Shown: piece after piece, positions 35,820 to 45,133 of the stretch
How the letters are laid out: each line of letters opens with the position of its first letter
Position numbering within the stretch: the first letter of the stretch is position 1
NCBI GenBank assembly: GCA_013823985.1
Contig: PNNB01000015.1
Coordinates: forward strand, 310,001 to 374,000
Origin: Sphingopyxis sp.
Lineage (GTDB): Bacteria; Pseudomonadota; Alphaproteobacteria; Sphingomonadales; Sphingomonadaceae
Length of the DNA stretch: 64,000 nt
Direction of reading: 5' to 3'
Program-made: the position numbers and the translations under genes
Notes under the pieces: model-generated
Databases searched by the model: none
What the model saw: the letters and a program-made list of their open reading frames with translations, nothing else
Told to the model about the DNA's origin: nothing

Positions 35820-36243
35820 TGCTTGCTTCCCCTTTCGACCTTCACAAGCCCGGAAACCGAGCAGCGGGCGGAAAGCCCGTTATCGTTCCCACGTCTGACG
35901 TGGCTTGTGAAGAAAACTGATTTCGTCATTTCATACCCAAAGTACGACACGAACCTTCGCGCGTCGCGTTCTCTTGCTGACATTAGACGAAAGGGTCAAA
36001 AATTTGCCTAATGGCAACAAAACGACCCAAATGGGGGATAGCACTCTACTAAATTGCTGCATGGGCACCACCTTGCCCCCCGCCTTGAGGGGACAAAAGG
36101 ATGTATACCTAATGCTAAATTGCGTCTTACCGGCGATTGGCCCATTTGGGTCGCGCATTAACGTCACTGATACTGTTTCGTTTTAAGGCACAACCAAGAG
36201 CGTTGCATGTGACGCGGCACATTTTTTTGGAGGTAGAGCAAGC
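35820..36243. promoter_or_regulatory. Divergent exopolysaccharide promoter region with inverted repeat
   Basis: 424 bases without a gene between two outward operons. It holds a perfect 13-bp inverted repeat (36023-36035 and 36141-36153), each arm with the core CCCA-NN-TGGG, 105 bases apart. TGGGGGAT at 36032-36039 resembles sites at 15272-15279 and 8399-8407. GGAGGT at 36230-36235 is the ribosome site for the rightward operon. This arrangement fits a two-site operator for a shared regulator. Confidence 0.5.
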
Positions 36244-37419
36244 ATGAAAATCCTTGTTTTTTCTAGTCTTGCTTACTCTCTCGTGAATTTTCGGGGCGCA
36301 TTGCTGTGCCGGATGAAAGAGGCGGGACATGAAGTCGTTGCCGTCGCGCCGGACCATGATCCCGCCGTTGAACAGTGGTTAAATGACCACGGCATCGGGT
36401 TCAAAATCATCTCGATGAACCGGACGGGCATGAAACCGCTCGAAGATATTCGTACCCTTTTGGGGTATATGCGGTTGATCTGGAAGGAACGACCGGGTGT
36501 GATTTTGGCCTATACCCAAAAGCCGATCATTTACGGGGGAATTGCCGCGCGCCTTACGGGCGGCACGCCTTTCTACGCTTTAATGTCGGGACTCGGCTAT
36601 CTTTTCAGCCCGGATGGAGCCAAGCCGGGTCTGGTACGCACCATATTCTTGCGGCTTTATCGCGAAGGCGTGCGCAAGGCGGTGAAGATATTTGTGTTCA
36701 ACCGCGATGATCATAAGGACATGCTGGACGCAGCGATCGTCGACAGCAAACAGAAGGTCATCCAGGTGCCGGGCTCCGGCGTCGACACCACCCGCTTCAT
36801 TCAGCAGCCGCTGCCCGCCGGCGCGCCGCACTTCCTGATGGTGGGACGGTTGATGCGCGATAAGGGCGTGTATGAGTTTTTGGAAGCAGCCAAGGCTGTA
36901 AAAGCCGAATTTCCCGAGGCACGCTTCAGCATATTAGGCCGAGCAGAGGAATTTAACCCGACCGGCATCAGCAAGGACGATATTCCCAAGCTTCAGTCGG
37001 ATTATCCGGTTACCTTTCTCGCCGAAACGACAGACGTGCGGCCTTACCTCGCCGAATCTTCGGTCTTTGTGCTTCCGTCATTCTATCGCGAAGGCCTGCC
37101 CCGCACGATATTGGAAGCCATGGCAACCGGCCGGGCCGTCATTACAACCGATACGCCCGGATGCCGGGATCCGATAGTGGACGGGGAAAGCGGAATTATC
37201 GTACCGCCGCAGGATGCAACTGCTCTTGCCGCCGCCATGCGGACATTCCTGCAGAATCCGGATCAGGCCCGCCAGATGGGCGAAAGGGCGCGCGCGATTG
37301 CCGTGGATGTGTATGACGTTGCGAAAGTGAACGACATTCTTGTCGGCCATATGGGCCTGAACCAGACGGCAGGTGCGACTGCGTCGCCCGCTCCGCAAAT
37401 TGTGGCAACGCAAATATGA
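36244..37419 (+). CDS. GT4-type glycosyltransferase
   Basis: 391 residues with a strong GGAGGT ribosome site. The N-terminus (KILVFSSLAYSLVNFRGAL) and the segment AYTQKPIIYGGIAARL match the WbpH/PimA-like subgroup that transfers GalNAc or related amino sugars. The donor lobe has GRLMRDKGVYEFLEAAK and SFYREGLPRTILEAMATGR. It should extend a lipid-linked oligosaccharide in the cytosol. First gene of the rightward operon; overlaps the next gene by four bases. Confidence 0.92.
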   Translation: MKILVFSSLAYSLVNFRGALLCRMKEAGHEVVAVAPDHDPAVEQWLNDHGIGFKIISMNRTGMKPLEDIRTLLGYMRLIWKERPGVILAYTQKPIIYGGIAARLTGGTPFYALMSGLGYLFSPDGAKPGLVRTIFLRLYREGVRKAVKIFVFNRDDHKDMLDAAIVDSKQKVIQVPGSGVDTTRFIQQPLPAGAPHFLMVGRLMRDKGVYEFLEAAKAVKAEFPEARFSILGRAEEFNPTGISKDDIPKLQSDYPVTFLAETTDVRPYLAESSVFVLPSFYREGLPRTILEAMATGRAVITTDTPGCRDPIVDGESGIIVPPQDATALAAAMRTFLQNPDQARQMGERARAIAVDVYDVAKVNDILVGHMGLNQTAGATASPAPQIVATQI

Positions 37420-38333
37420 CATTGCGCGCCGTCATCGTAGGTGCCGTCGAAAGCACCGCTGTCGCCATCCGCGCCTTTGAAGGTTCGGGTTGGGATCTGG
37501 CGCTCGTCGTTACATTGCCACCGGAGAAGTCGGCACGCCATTCGGACTATGTGGACTTGCAATCCGATGCCGAGGCTGTCGGAGCGCGTGTTTTCCACAC
37601 GGCACAAACAAACCATCCCGATACGATCGCAGCGATACGCGAAGCTCGGCCGGACTATATTTTCGTGGTCGGCTGGTCGCAGATATGCGGACCCGAATTT
37701 TTAAACCTGACACCCGGTAAGGTCATTGGCTACCATCCGGCCGCGCTGCCCCGTCTGCGCGGCCGGGCCGCCATTTCCTGGACGATCTTGCTCGATGAGA
37801 AAATCAGTGCGGGATCCCTGTTCCAAATGGCCGATGGCGTCGATGATGGCCCTTTGCTGGAGCAGGCCTATTTCCATATCGCGCCACGCGAAACCGCGAT
37901 GTCGCTCTATGCCAAACATATGGTCGCGCTGGACAAGATGACGCGCCGCGCTCTTGAACGCCTCGCCAGCGGCAACACCGAATTTCAGGGGCAGGACGAA
38001 AGTTGCGCCACCTATGCGGTACGCCGCACGCCCGCCGACGGGCTGATTGACTGGAATCAGCCGGCGCGCGCCGTCGACCGTTTGGTGCGTGCTGCCGGGA
38101 AGCCATATCCGGGCGCGTTTACCTTCGTAAAAGGTGCCCGTCTGACGATCTGGGCATCGGAGCTTGTAGAGCCTGAGCTGCCCTATCATGCCATGCCCGG
38201 CCAACTGGTCGCGGATGACAAGCAAGGTCTGCTGGTTCAAACGGGTTCAGGGCAGCTCCGCATAACGGATTGGGAATGGGAATTGGACGGACACCCGCCC
38301 ATGCACGGAATTTGGGGACGCGAAAATGGGTGA
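37416..38333 (+). CDS. Formyltransferase family protein, probable sugar N-formyltransferase
   Basis: 305 residues. The N-terminal Fmt-like domain has VIGYHPAALPRLRGRAAISW, where the catalytic His is kept but the usual preceding Asn is replaced (G-Y-H), and VDDGPLLEQ with the catalytic Asp. The C-terminal OB-like domain (RLVRAAGKPYPGAFT) is like Fmt/ArnA. It probably moves a formyl group from 10-formyl-tetrahydrofolate to an amino sugar. Its neighbours are a GT4 and a PIG-L deacetylase, which could free the amine first. Confidence 0.87.
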   Translation: MTLRAVIVGAVESTAVAIRAFEGSGWDLALVVTLPPEKSARHSDYVDLQSDAEAVGARVFHTAQTNHPDTIAAIREARPDYIFVVGWSQICGPEFLNLTPGKVIGYHPAALPRLRGRAAISWTILLDEKISAGSLFQMADGVDDGPLLEQAYFHIAPRETAMSLYAKHMVALDKMTRRALERLASGNTEFQGQDESCATYAVRRTPADGLIDWNQPARAVDRLVRAAGKPYPGAFTFVKGARLTIWASELVEPELPYHAMPGQLVADDKQGLLVQTGSGQLRITDWEWELDGHPPMHGIWGRENG

Positions 38334-39015
38334 CTTGAGCTACATGGGCAAAGTGTTGGTGATCGCACCCCACCCCGATGACGAGATTCTCGGATGCGGT
38401 GGAACGATTGCCCGACTGACACAAGCAGGCGCCGAAGTCGTTGTGGCCATCGTGACGCGCGGTATGGCACCCCAATTTTCAGACGAATTTGTTGCCGCTA
38501 TTCGTGCCGAAGCCAAAGCATCCCACGACTTGGTTGGCATTGCGGAAACACGCTACCTCGACCTTCCTGCCGCTGCGCTGGAAACAGTGCCGGCAACGAA
38601 ACTGAACGGCACCCTGGCCAAACTTGTGCAGGATGTCCGGCCGGACACGATCTTTGTTCCTTTTGTCGGCGACATCCACACCGACCATCAACTCACATTT
38701 CTGGCCGCTATGGTTGCGGCACGTCCGCGCGATACACATGCGCCACAGCGCATCTATGCCTATGAGACATTGTCTGAAACCAACTGGTACGCGCCGGGAA
38801 TTACCCCTGCATTTGTGCCCAATGTATTCATCGACATAAGCGAAACGCTGGAATTGAAACTTGATGCTTTCCGATGCTTCGAAAGCCAGGTGAAGCAATT
38901 TCCCGACGAGCGTTCCATCGAAGCCATCCGGGCACTTGCCACGATGCGCGGGGCGTCCATGTATTTAGGTGCCGCTGAAGCGTTCATGCTGATCCGGCAG
39001 ATTGATAGGCTATGA
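38326..39015 (+). CDS. PIG-L/LmbE family N-deacetylase
   Basis: 229 residues from ATG 38326 (overlapping the previous gene by eight bases; GGGGACG upstream); ATG 38344 is a weaker alternative. The zinc-binding motif APHPDDEILGCGG and the later DIHTDHQLT are characteristic. Such enzymes remove N-acetyl groups from sugar or lipid-linked GlcNAc. Placed next to the formyltransferase, it may exchange acetyl for formyl on the same amine (inference). Confidence 0.92.
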   Translation: MGDLSYMGKVLVIAPHPDDEILGCGGTIARLTQAGAEVVVAIVTRGMAPQFSDEFVAAIRAEAKASHDLVGIAETRYLDLPAAALETVPATKLNGTLAKLVQDVRPDTIFVPFVGDIHTDHQLTFLAAMVAARPRDTHAPQRIYAYETLSETNWYAPGITPAFVPNVFIDISETLELKLDAFRCFESQVKQFPDERSIEAIRALATMRGASMYLGAAEAFMLIRQIDRL

Positions 39016-39049
39016 CCCGAATGGCAAACACAGGATCGGAGTTGCGGTC

Positions 39050-40420
39050 ATGACGCGCGGCATGGGCATGCATCAGGGCGAGATGTCCGGGGACTACATC
39101 CCCTACGGCACCCCGTTCGAGCAACCAATGGTGCGCATCGACCGGATCCGGCAGCTGATGCTTGGCGCGGGCTGCTTTTTGCTTTCCTGGCACATCCTTC
39201 GGATCGGCGACATCAACTTTACGGCGTCCGATTTCCTGTTCCTGATATGCTTCCTGATTTTCCTGGCGCGCCAGAATCTCAACATGATGGCATTGAATTC
39301 CATGACCGCGCACTGGTGTGCGGCATTGGCCATGATGCTCGGCGGCCTTTTGATCGGGTCAGTCTTTAATGGCGATCCATTGCGCTGGGCCAATATTGCC
39401 AGCCAGTATCTGTTCGGATTTTTGCTGCTTCCGATGGTGTTGATGAGTGAGGACCGGATGTGGATCCGGAAATGCCTGCTCTACTTTGTATTGGGCGTGG
39501 CGGCTTCACAGATCGTCGCCCTGTCGATGGCGAATTTTTTCAGTTTCGAGCAATCCAAAGAAATGCTTGGGCCCAGCGTGGTTGCAGGTAACGGCCGCAT
39601 TGGTGGCTTGGTTTCCGACGCCAACCTCAACGGCGCGGTTATTGCCTTTTCCATCATTGCCTTGTTCAATGCCCATCACCACGGCTTGATCCGGCACTTT
39701 TTTGCGCTTTGCGTCGGCGCGGTCTTGTTTTGGGCGCTGCTGTCCACGGCAAGCTTTACAGCCTTTGCATCCACGGCAATTGCAACCTGCATCTATTTCA
39801 CCTTGTCCAATCTGGGGCGGTTCGTGAAGGTCGGCTTGCCTCTGATGGCATTTGTCGTCGCCTATATCGTTTTGGGGGGACCCCTTCCCGAGGCATTCAG
39901 CGAACGCGTTCTGGGCGCTGTTACAACCGGCGATTTGTCGCAGGCGGGCACCTTCACGCACCGTTCGGCCCTGATTGCCGAAGCGTGGGAGATGAGCAAG
40001 GATACCCTCTTCATCGGTCTGGGCGTTGACCGGTTCCGGGTCGAAAGTATCCACGGGATGCCCGTGCACCAATTCTGGATGCTCTTGTTGACCGAGGGCG
40101 GGCTGATTTCCTTCACCGGACTTGTTCTGATGTTCGGCGTGTTGGGAATGATGGGATTGCGCGCGATCCAGTCACACCGCGAAGACGGCGCGATGGTGCT
40201 CGCCATTCTTGCCATATTGTTTATTTTCTCAACCTCGATCCCGCACATGTACAACCGCCTGTGGATCACACCGTTGATGCTTGCACTTGCCGCTACTTTT
40301 GCGCGCACGACCCAAATCTATTTCCTGCCTGAAGAAGAACCCCAGGACGAAGATTTCGACAATATATTTGAGGTGGATGGGACGCCCACCGCTTTGGCTC
40401 TGAAAGGGCAAACCCAATGA
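39050..40420 (+). CDS. O-antigen ligase/Wzy-like polymerase
   Basis: 456 residues from ATG 39050, chosen for GGAG eight bases upstream; an upstream TTG 39002 has no ribosome site. About ten to twelve hydrophobic segments span the protein, with a large periplasmic loop around residues 285-335 (FTHRSALIAEAWEMSKDTLFIGLGVDRF), typical of the Wzy/WaaL family. It likely polymerises repeat units on the periplasmic face. It is the only candidate polymerase in the window. Confidence 0.88.
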   Translation: MTRGMGMHQGEMSGDYIPYGTPFEQPMVRIDRIRQLMLGAGCFLLSWHILRIGDINFTASDFLFLICFLIFLARQNLNMMALNSMTAHWCAALAMMLGGLLIGSVFNGDPLRWANIASQYLFGFLLLPMVLMSEDRMWIRKCLLYFVLGVAASQIVALSMANFFSFEQSKEMLGPSVVAGNGRIGGLVSDANLNGAVIAFSIIALFNAHHHGLIRHFFALCVGAVLFWALLSTASFTAFASTAIATCIYFTLSNLGRFVKVGLPLMAFVVAYIVLGGPLPEAFSERVLGAVTTGDLSQAGTFTHRSALIAEAWEMSKDTLFIGLGVDRFRVESIHGMPVHQFWMLLLTEGGLISFTGLVLMFGVLGMMGLRAIQSHREDGAMVLAILAILFIFSTSIPHMYNRLWITPLMLALAATFARTTQIYFLPEEEPQDEDFDNIFEVDGTPTALALKGQTQ

Positions 40421-41784
40421 CACAGGCAACATCTCAGGTGGAAACGCCCCACGACGACACAACAGCATCTTGGAAAAAAAAGGGTTTCGAAAAGGGCTGG
40501 TTGAAAAATGTTTTGCACCTCGTGTCGGGAAGCTCGGGGAATGCAATATTGATGCTGGTCAGCACAACCATTGCCGCCCGCTCTCTCGGGCCGGCAGCTT
40601 ATGGTGTACTGGCGCTGGTCCTGACCGTAGGCCGTCTAAGCGAACGGCTTCTGCGCTTTGAATCCTGGCAGCCCTTGATCCGTTTTGCCGCATCGGAAGA
40701 TATCGCGAACGACAAGAAAAAGATGTCGGAGCTTTATCTTTACGGTCTGTTTCTGGATGTCGGCACGGCATTATTGGCAGCTGTTCTGACAATTATTGTC
40801 GGCTACGCCTTGATGACTGTCATTGGCCTGAAGCCCGAGCACATGCCACTGGTGGCCGTCTATGCGATAGCGATCGCCGTCAACATTCGCGGTGTACCCA
40901 CCGCCGCACTACGCTTTGATGGCAAGTTCCGGACGCTGGCCTATATCCAGATGCTGTCTTCGATCTTGCGCCTGATCCTTGCGGCAATTGGTCTGTATCT
41001 TGGTTTCTCCCTTCTGGAATTTGTCATCATCTGGACGGTCTGCCAGGCACTCGATTCCTTGCTGTTCCTATGGTTGGGAATGCGGGTTATCCGTAAGAAG
41101 GGAATCCCCAGTCCCCTGCGCGCCAATCCCTTCGGTTTGAAGGAACGTTTTCCCGGCTTCATGGCCTTTGCATGGTCGACCAATGTGTCGGGTACTTTGC
41201 GGACTCTGACCCAGGAAGCGGACACATTATTGGTCAGCGCATTCGCAGGTACGGCTTGGGCTGGTTTTTACCATATCGCAAAGCGCATCGCGAAAGTCGC
41301 CCAGCAGGTGGGCTCGATGATGCAAGCTGTTGTCTACCCCGACATGGCGCGCATGTGGGCGCAGAAAGACTTCAAAATCTTTGGCAAGATGGTCAAGCGC
41401 ATCCAACTTGTTCTCGGCCTGGTCGGTGTCAGCTTTCTTGCGGTATTCTGGTTGGTGGGTGACTGGATGATGCATACTCTGTTCGGCCCTGAATTTGTGC
41501 AGGCTTATCCCCTTCTCGTCGCGCAACTCCTGGCCGTTGTCCTCATCATGCATGCCGCACCGTCGCGCTCCGCCTTGTTGGCAATGAACCGTCCCGGCTT
41601 TGTGCTGTGGGTCGCTATAGCCTCTACCGCGCTGTTCTTTCTGACCGCCTGGCTCACCATGCCCATCTATGGCGCATTAGGTGCGAACTTCGCGCATATC
41701 GCGTTTGCCGCATTGACCGCAATCGCCATGGATATCGCGATGTGGCGCCAGATTGGACAAACCGTGAAAGAGACGCAGGAATGA
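40417..41784 (+). CDS. Wzx-like polysaccharide flippase
   Basis: 455 residues, about twelve membrane helices, with the MOP-superfamily opening (HLVSGSSGNAILMLVSTTIAARSLGPAAYG). ADTLLVSAFAGTAWAGFYHIAKR is the usual mid-protein signature. It should flip the undecaprenyl-linked repeat unit across the inner membrane. It overlaps the polymerase gene and the next glycosyltransferase gene by four bases each, so polymerase, flippase and transferase are coupled. Confidence 0.93.
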   Translation: MTQATSQVETPHDDTTASWKKKGFEKGWLKNVLHLVSGSSGNAILMLVSTTIAARSLGPAAYGVLALVLTVGRLSERLLRFESWQPLIRFAASEDIANDKKKMSELYLYGLFLDVGTALLAAVLTIIVGYALMTVIGLKPEHMPLVAVYAIAIAVNIRGVPTAALRFDGKFRTLAYIQMLSSILRLILAAIGLYLGFSLLEFVIIWTVCQALDSLLFLWLGMRVIRKKGIPSPLRANPFGLKERFPGFMAFAWSTNVSGTLRTLTQEADTLLVSAFAGTAWAGFYHIAKRIAKVAQQVGSMMQAVVYPDMARMWAQKDFKIFGKMVKRIQLVLGLVGVSFLAVFWLVGDWMMHTLFGPEFVQAYPLLVAQLLAVVLIMHAAPSRSALLAMNRPGFVLWVAIASTALFFLTAWLTMPIYGALGANFAHIAFAALTAIAMDIAMWRQIGQTVKETQE

Positions 41785-42908
41785 CAGTCGACGCGTCTCG
41801 TCCAGCCCGTATCAAGTTCATCCTCCCCGGTCTTTCCGCGGGAGGGTCCGAGCATGTTGTCAGCTTTGTCGCCAACCGACTGGCGCGCTCGGGATTCGAG
41901 GTGAGTATCCTGTCCTTCGAAATGAGCGGCAGCACACCCTATTATAAAACCGATGACCGGATCCGGATCGATTATCTCGATGTGCCGGTCGGGAAGCGCG
42001 GACCGCTGGGCGTGATTTCGGATATCGTGCGGCGTGTGAAGCGGCTGCGCGCGCTATATCAGGAACAGCGGCCCGATATGGTGGTCAGCCTGCTGACCCG
42101 TTCCAATGTGATTGCCGTCCTGGCCGCATCGGGCCTCGACATTCCGGTCATTGTTTCGGAACGCAATAATCCGCTTCGGCAAAAGCCGGGAGTCGTCTGG
42201 CAAGCCTTGCGCCGTTACACCTATGCCCGTGCTTTCGGTTTGATTACCATGACGCGGGGTGCGCTTGAATGCTTCCCGCCCGTCATGCGGCCGCGCAGCT
42301 GGGTCATCCCCAACATGGCCGATTATCAGGATTTCAAACCCAAATTCACGAACGAACGAAAGGTCATGACCGCCGTCGGCCGTTTGGTCGACCAGAAGGG
42401 CTTCGATCTTCTCATAAAAGCATGGGCCAAGATTGCCGATCGTCATGATGACTGGTGCCTGCGCATCTGGGGCGAAGGACCAGACCGCGCGATGCTCGAA
42501 GCCTTGGCGGCGGAACATGGCGTTGCCGACAGCGTCCAGATGCCCGGCGTCAGTTCCGCCCCCGGCCGATGGATTGAAGAGGCCGATGCCTTTGTCCTGA
42601 GCTCCCGCTTTGAAGGCTGGGGCCTTGTTTTGGGCGAGGCGATGGCGGCGGGCCTGCCGTGTATTTCCTTCGACTGCCCCTTTGGCCCGGCCGATATGAT
42701 TACCCATGACCATGATGGTCTGTTGATCGACGAAGGCAATATTGATGCGATGGCAGATGCCCTTTCGCACTTGATGGGCGATGCCGCCTTGCGCGATCGT
42801 TTGGGCGCGCAGGCAAAATCGGCAGCGGATCGTTTTGCGCCGGAGGCAATCGGCGAAATTTGGGAAAATGCCATTCGCGGTGCACTTGCAACCGCACGTG
42901 GACAATAG
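41781..42908 (+). CDS. GT4-type glycosyltransferase
   Basis: 375 residues from ATG 41781 (ATGA overlap with the flippase stop); the frame is open upstream to 41607, but that part overlaps the flippase and is not used. GLSAGGSEHVVSFVANRL opens the acceptor lobe, and the donor lobe has VGRLVDQKGFDLLIKAW and SSRFEGWGLVLGEAMAAGLP. It adds a sugar to the lipid-linked repeat. The next gene starts 13 bases later. Confidence 0.93.
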   Translation: MTVDASRPARIKFILPGLSAGGSEHVVSFVANRLARSGFEVSILSFEMSGSTPYYKTDDRIRIDYLDVPVGKRGPLGVISDIVRRVKRLRALYQEQRPDMVVSLLTRSNVIAVLAASGLDIPVIVSERNNPLRQKPGVVWQALRRYTYARAFGLITMTRGALECFPPVMRPRSWVIPNMADYQDFKPKFTNERKVMTAVGRLVDQKGFDLLIKAWAKIADRHDDWCLRIWGEGPDRAMLEALAAEHGVADSVQMPGVSSAPGRWIEEADAFVLSSRFEGWGLVLGEAMAAGLPCISFDCPFGPADMITHDHDGLLIDEGNIDAMADALSHLMGDAALRDRLGAQAKSAADRFAPEAIGEIWENAIRGALATARGQ

Positions 42909-42921
42909 AGGGCTCAGGAAC

Positions 42922-43785
42922 ATGCAAATGGCACCGGAATTTGTGAAAAACATATACCGCCGGGTCCGGCGGATGCGGAACCTGATGGTGCTCGAGAGGG
43001 CTGCGCCGTCCGTTGATGCCTTTTTGGTATCTTACCCGAAAAGTGGCCGCACCTGGTTACGCTATCTGCTGTCCTGCTATTTCGCCCAGGTTTCCAATCT
43101 GGGGTTCGAACCTGATCTGCGCACGACATTCCGTGTGCTGCCCAATTTCGACCGCGATGCAGAGCGCGGCCTGCCTGTTTTCGTCGGCCGGTCCGACAAG
43201 GTATCAGTCCCGCTGATCGCCGTTAGCCACCGCCAGTTTACCGGCCAGCTCTTTGCCGGACGGCCAATCATCATATTGGTCCGCGATCCCCGCGACGTGT
43301 GTGTGTCCGCCTATTTCCATGAAACGAAGCACAAGCATCGTTTTTCGGGAAGCATCGCCGAATTCATCGAAGATGATACCTACGGCATTCCGGCCATCGT
43401 CCGGTACCACAATGGTTGGGCCAAAGGGATGGAAGGCAGCCGCTCACTTGTGGTCAGCTATGAGGACATGAGCGGCAATACCGATACAACCGTTCGCCAC
43501 ATCCTGGAATTTTTGGGCCAACCGGTCGACGACGCTGCTCTCGCGAAAGCGATTGAGCAGGCGCGGTTCAGCAAGATGCAAAAGACCGAAAAGCAAACCG
43601 GCATTCCGGGCCATGAATATGACCGTTCGGACGAAGACAGCCTGCGCGTGCGCAAAGGCAAGGTTGGCGGTTTCGCCGACACATTGAGCGAAGCCGAAGC
43701 CGAGCGCATCATCCAGATTTGTCGCGACACCATGGTGCCCGAGGCAAAAGCACTTATGCAGCGCAGCGGTATTTCCCTCGGTTAA
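42922..43785 (+). CDS. Sulfotransferase domain protein (second)
   Basis: 287 residues from ATG 42922 (CAGGA upstream); the frame extends to 42781 but overlaps the glycosyltransferase gene. PAPS-binding loop SYPKSGRTWLRYLL near residue 38, 3'-phosphate motif ILVRDPRDVCVSAYFH, and C-terminal RKGKVGGFAD corresponding to the RxGxxGxW-type clamp. It belongs to the cytosolic-type sulfotransferase 1 family, unlike the first one at 31.6 kb. A second independent sulfation step is the simplest reading. Confidence 0.92.
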   Translation: MQMAPEFVKNIYRRVRRMRNLMVLERAAPSVDAFLVSYPKSGRTWLRYLLSCYFAQVSNLGFEPDLRTTFRVLPNFDRDAERGLPVFVGRSDKVSVPLIAVSHRQFTGQLFAGRPIIILVRDPRDVCVSAYFHETKHKHRFSGSIAEFIEDDTYGIPAIVRYHNGWAKGMEGSRSLVVSYEDMSGNTDTTVRHILEFLGQPVDDAALAKAIEQARFSKMQKTEKQTGIPGHEYDRSDEDSLRVRKGKVGGFADTLSEAEAERIIQICRDTMVPEAKALMQRSGISLG

Positions 43786-43802
43786 ATTCAGGCAAGCTAG
43801 CT

Positions 43803-44894
43803 ATGCACATCGTTTCCATCCTGACCAGCCTGACATCGGGCGGCGCCGAAATGCTTGTTGTCAATTTGAACAAGGAATATGCGGCGGCCGGACACCGCAG
43901 CACGGTTGTGACCCTGGCGGATGCACATAGTGTCGGAAACTCTGCCGAAATGGAATCGGTGTTGCGGCAGCGGATCATGGAGGAAGGCGGAGAGTATATC
44001 TCGCTGCATCTCGGCACATCGCGCAACCCGCTGAACGGATGGCGCAAAATGCGTACGCTCATCCGGCGGCTCAATCCCGATGTCATTCATGCCCATACGG
44101 CGAGGGCGTTGCTGATGCTGCTCGCCCATCCCGGCAACGCACCCGTGGTTTTGACCCATCACAATAGCAAGCTGAGTTTTCCCGTCGGCATGTTCAAATT
44201 GTTCGACCGGATTGCCGCTGCCTATGTGGCGATCAGCAAAGAGACGGAAGCCCTGTTCGCGCAGCATGTGCGCCGGCCAATTGCCTATATCCCCAATGCA
44301 GCCAGCAAGAGCTTCTCTGCCTCAAGCCCGCGCACCAGCCCAAGTGCGAAGCGTCAGATATTAAGCGTCGGGACTATTTCCGAACAAAAGCACTATGACC
44401 TTCTCGTGGACATCGCGGCCGTGCTCAAGGCGAGGGTTGGGCCGGAACGCATGCCGCATTTCAATATCGCCGGAAATGGTGTCGATCTGGAAAGTATGCG
44501 CGCTCTCGCCGTGGATCGCGGTGTCGCGGACCATGTGCATTTTCTGGGCGAGCGGTCCGACATTGCCCAGTTGATGGCGGCTTCGGATATCTACCTCAAC
44601 ACATCCCGTTATGAAGGCATGCCGGTTGCTTTGCTCGAAGCAATGGCCTGCGGACTCCCCATTGTCGCGACCCGGGTAGCCGGTAACACCGAACTGGTTT
44701 TGGAAGGCAAAAACGGATTGCTTCGTCCGCTTGATGATGCCGAAGCATTAGCCGATGCCATTCTTATGCTGCTCGATGACACGCACCTTTACGGGCAATG
44801 CTCGGCCGCTGCGATCGAACAGTCAACGTCATTTTCGATCGAAAATACATGCGCCAATCACCTCGCCCTATTCATGAAAATTGGCGCAAGATAA
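43803..44894 (+). CDS. GT4-type glycosyltransferase
   Basis: 363 residues from ATG 43803; a longer frame open to 43719 overlaps the sulfotransferase. ILTSLTSGGAEMLVVNLN opens the acceptor lobe; VGTISEQKHYDLLVDIA and SRYEGMPVALLEAMACGLP mark the donor site. Last gene of the rightward operon, with a 239-base gap before the lyase gene. Confidence 0.92.
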   Translation: MHIVSILTSLTSGGAEMLVVNLNKEYAAAGHRSTVVTLADAHSVGNSAEMESVLRQRIMEEGGEYISLHLGTSRNPLNGWRKMRTLIRRLNPDVIHAHTARALLMLLAHPGNAPVVLTHHNSKLSFPVGMFKLFDRIAAAYVAISKETEALFAQHVRRPIAYIPNAASKSFSASSPRTSPSAKRQILSVGTISEQKHYDLLVDIAAVLKARVGPERMPHFNIAGNGVDLESMRALAVDRGVADHVHFLGERSDIAQLMAASDIYLNTSRYEGMPVALLEAMACGLPIVATRVAGNTELVLEGKNGLLRPLDDAEALADAILMLLDDTHLYGQCSAAAIEQSTSFSIENTCANHLALFMKIGAR

Positions 44895-45042
44895 CATTTG
44901 GCAGCCCCTCAAAATGTGAATTTTTATTTCAAAAACTGGATGTCATGTCAGGATGGAAAAGCAAATTTTAACCATCGAACCACCTGATTCTAAAGCCTAT
45001 ATCCCGAATATGGATAGTTTGTTCAACTCCCTGACTTAACTG

Positions 45043-45059
45043 CATTTTTTGGGCACCAA
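45043..45059. promoter_or_regulatory. 17-bp element shared with 15236-15252
   Basis: CATTTTTTGGGCACCAA at 45043-45059 matches CATTTTTTGGGCGCCAA at 15236-15252 in 16 of 17 bases. Here it is 75 bases before a lyase start codon. A shorter form, TGCATGGGCACCA, lies at 36058-36070 in the central divergent promoter region. Function unknown; it could be an operator or promoter part. Confidence 0.4.
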
Positions 45060-45133
45060 GTTAACTTCTCTCCTTCATTTGGCGTTTCACACGTTTCGTA
45101 TGTGCGGGTTCGTCAAATGCATCGGAGATTAAG

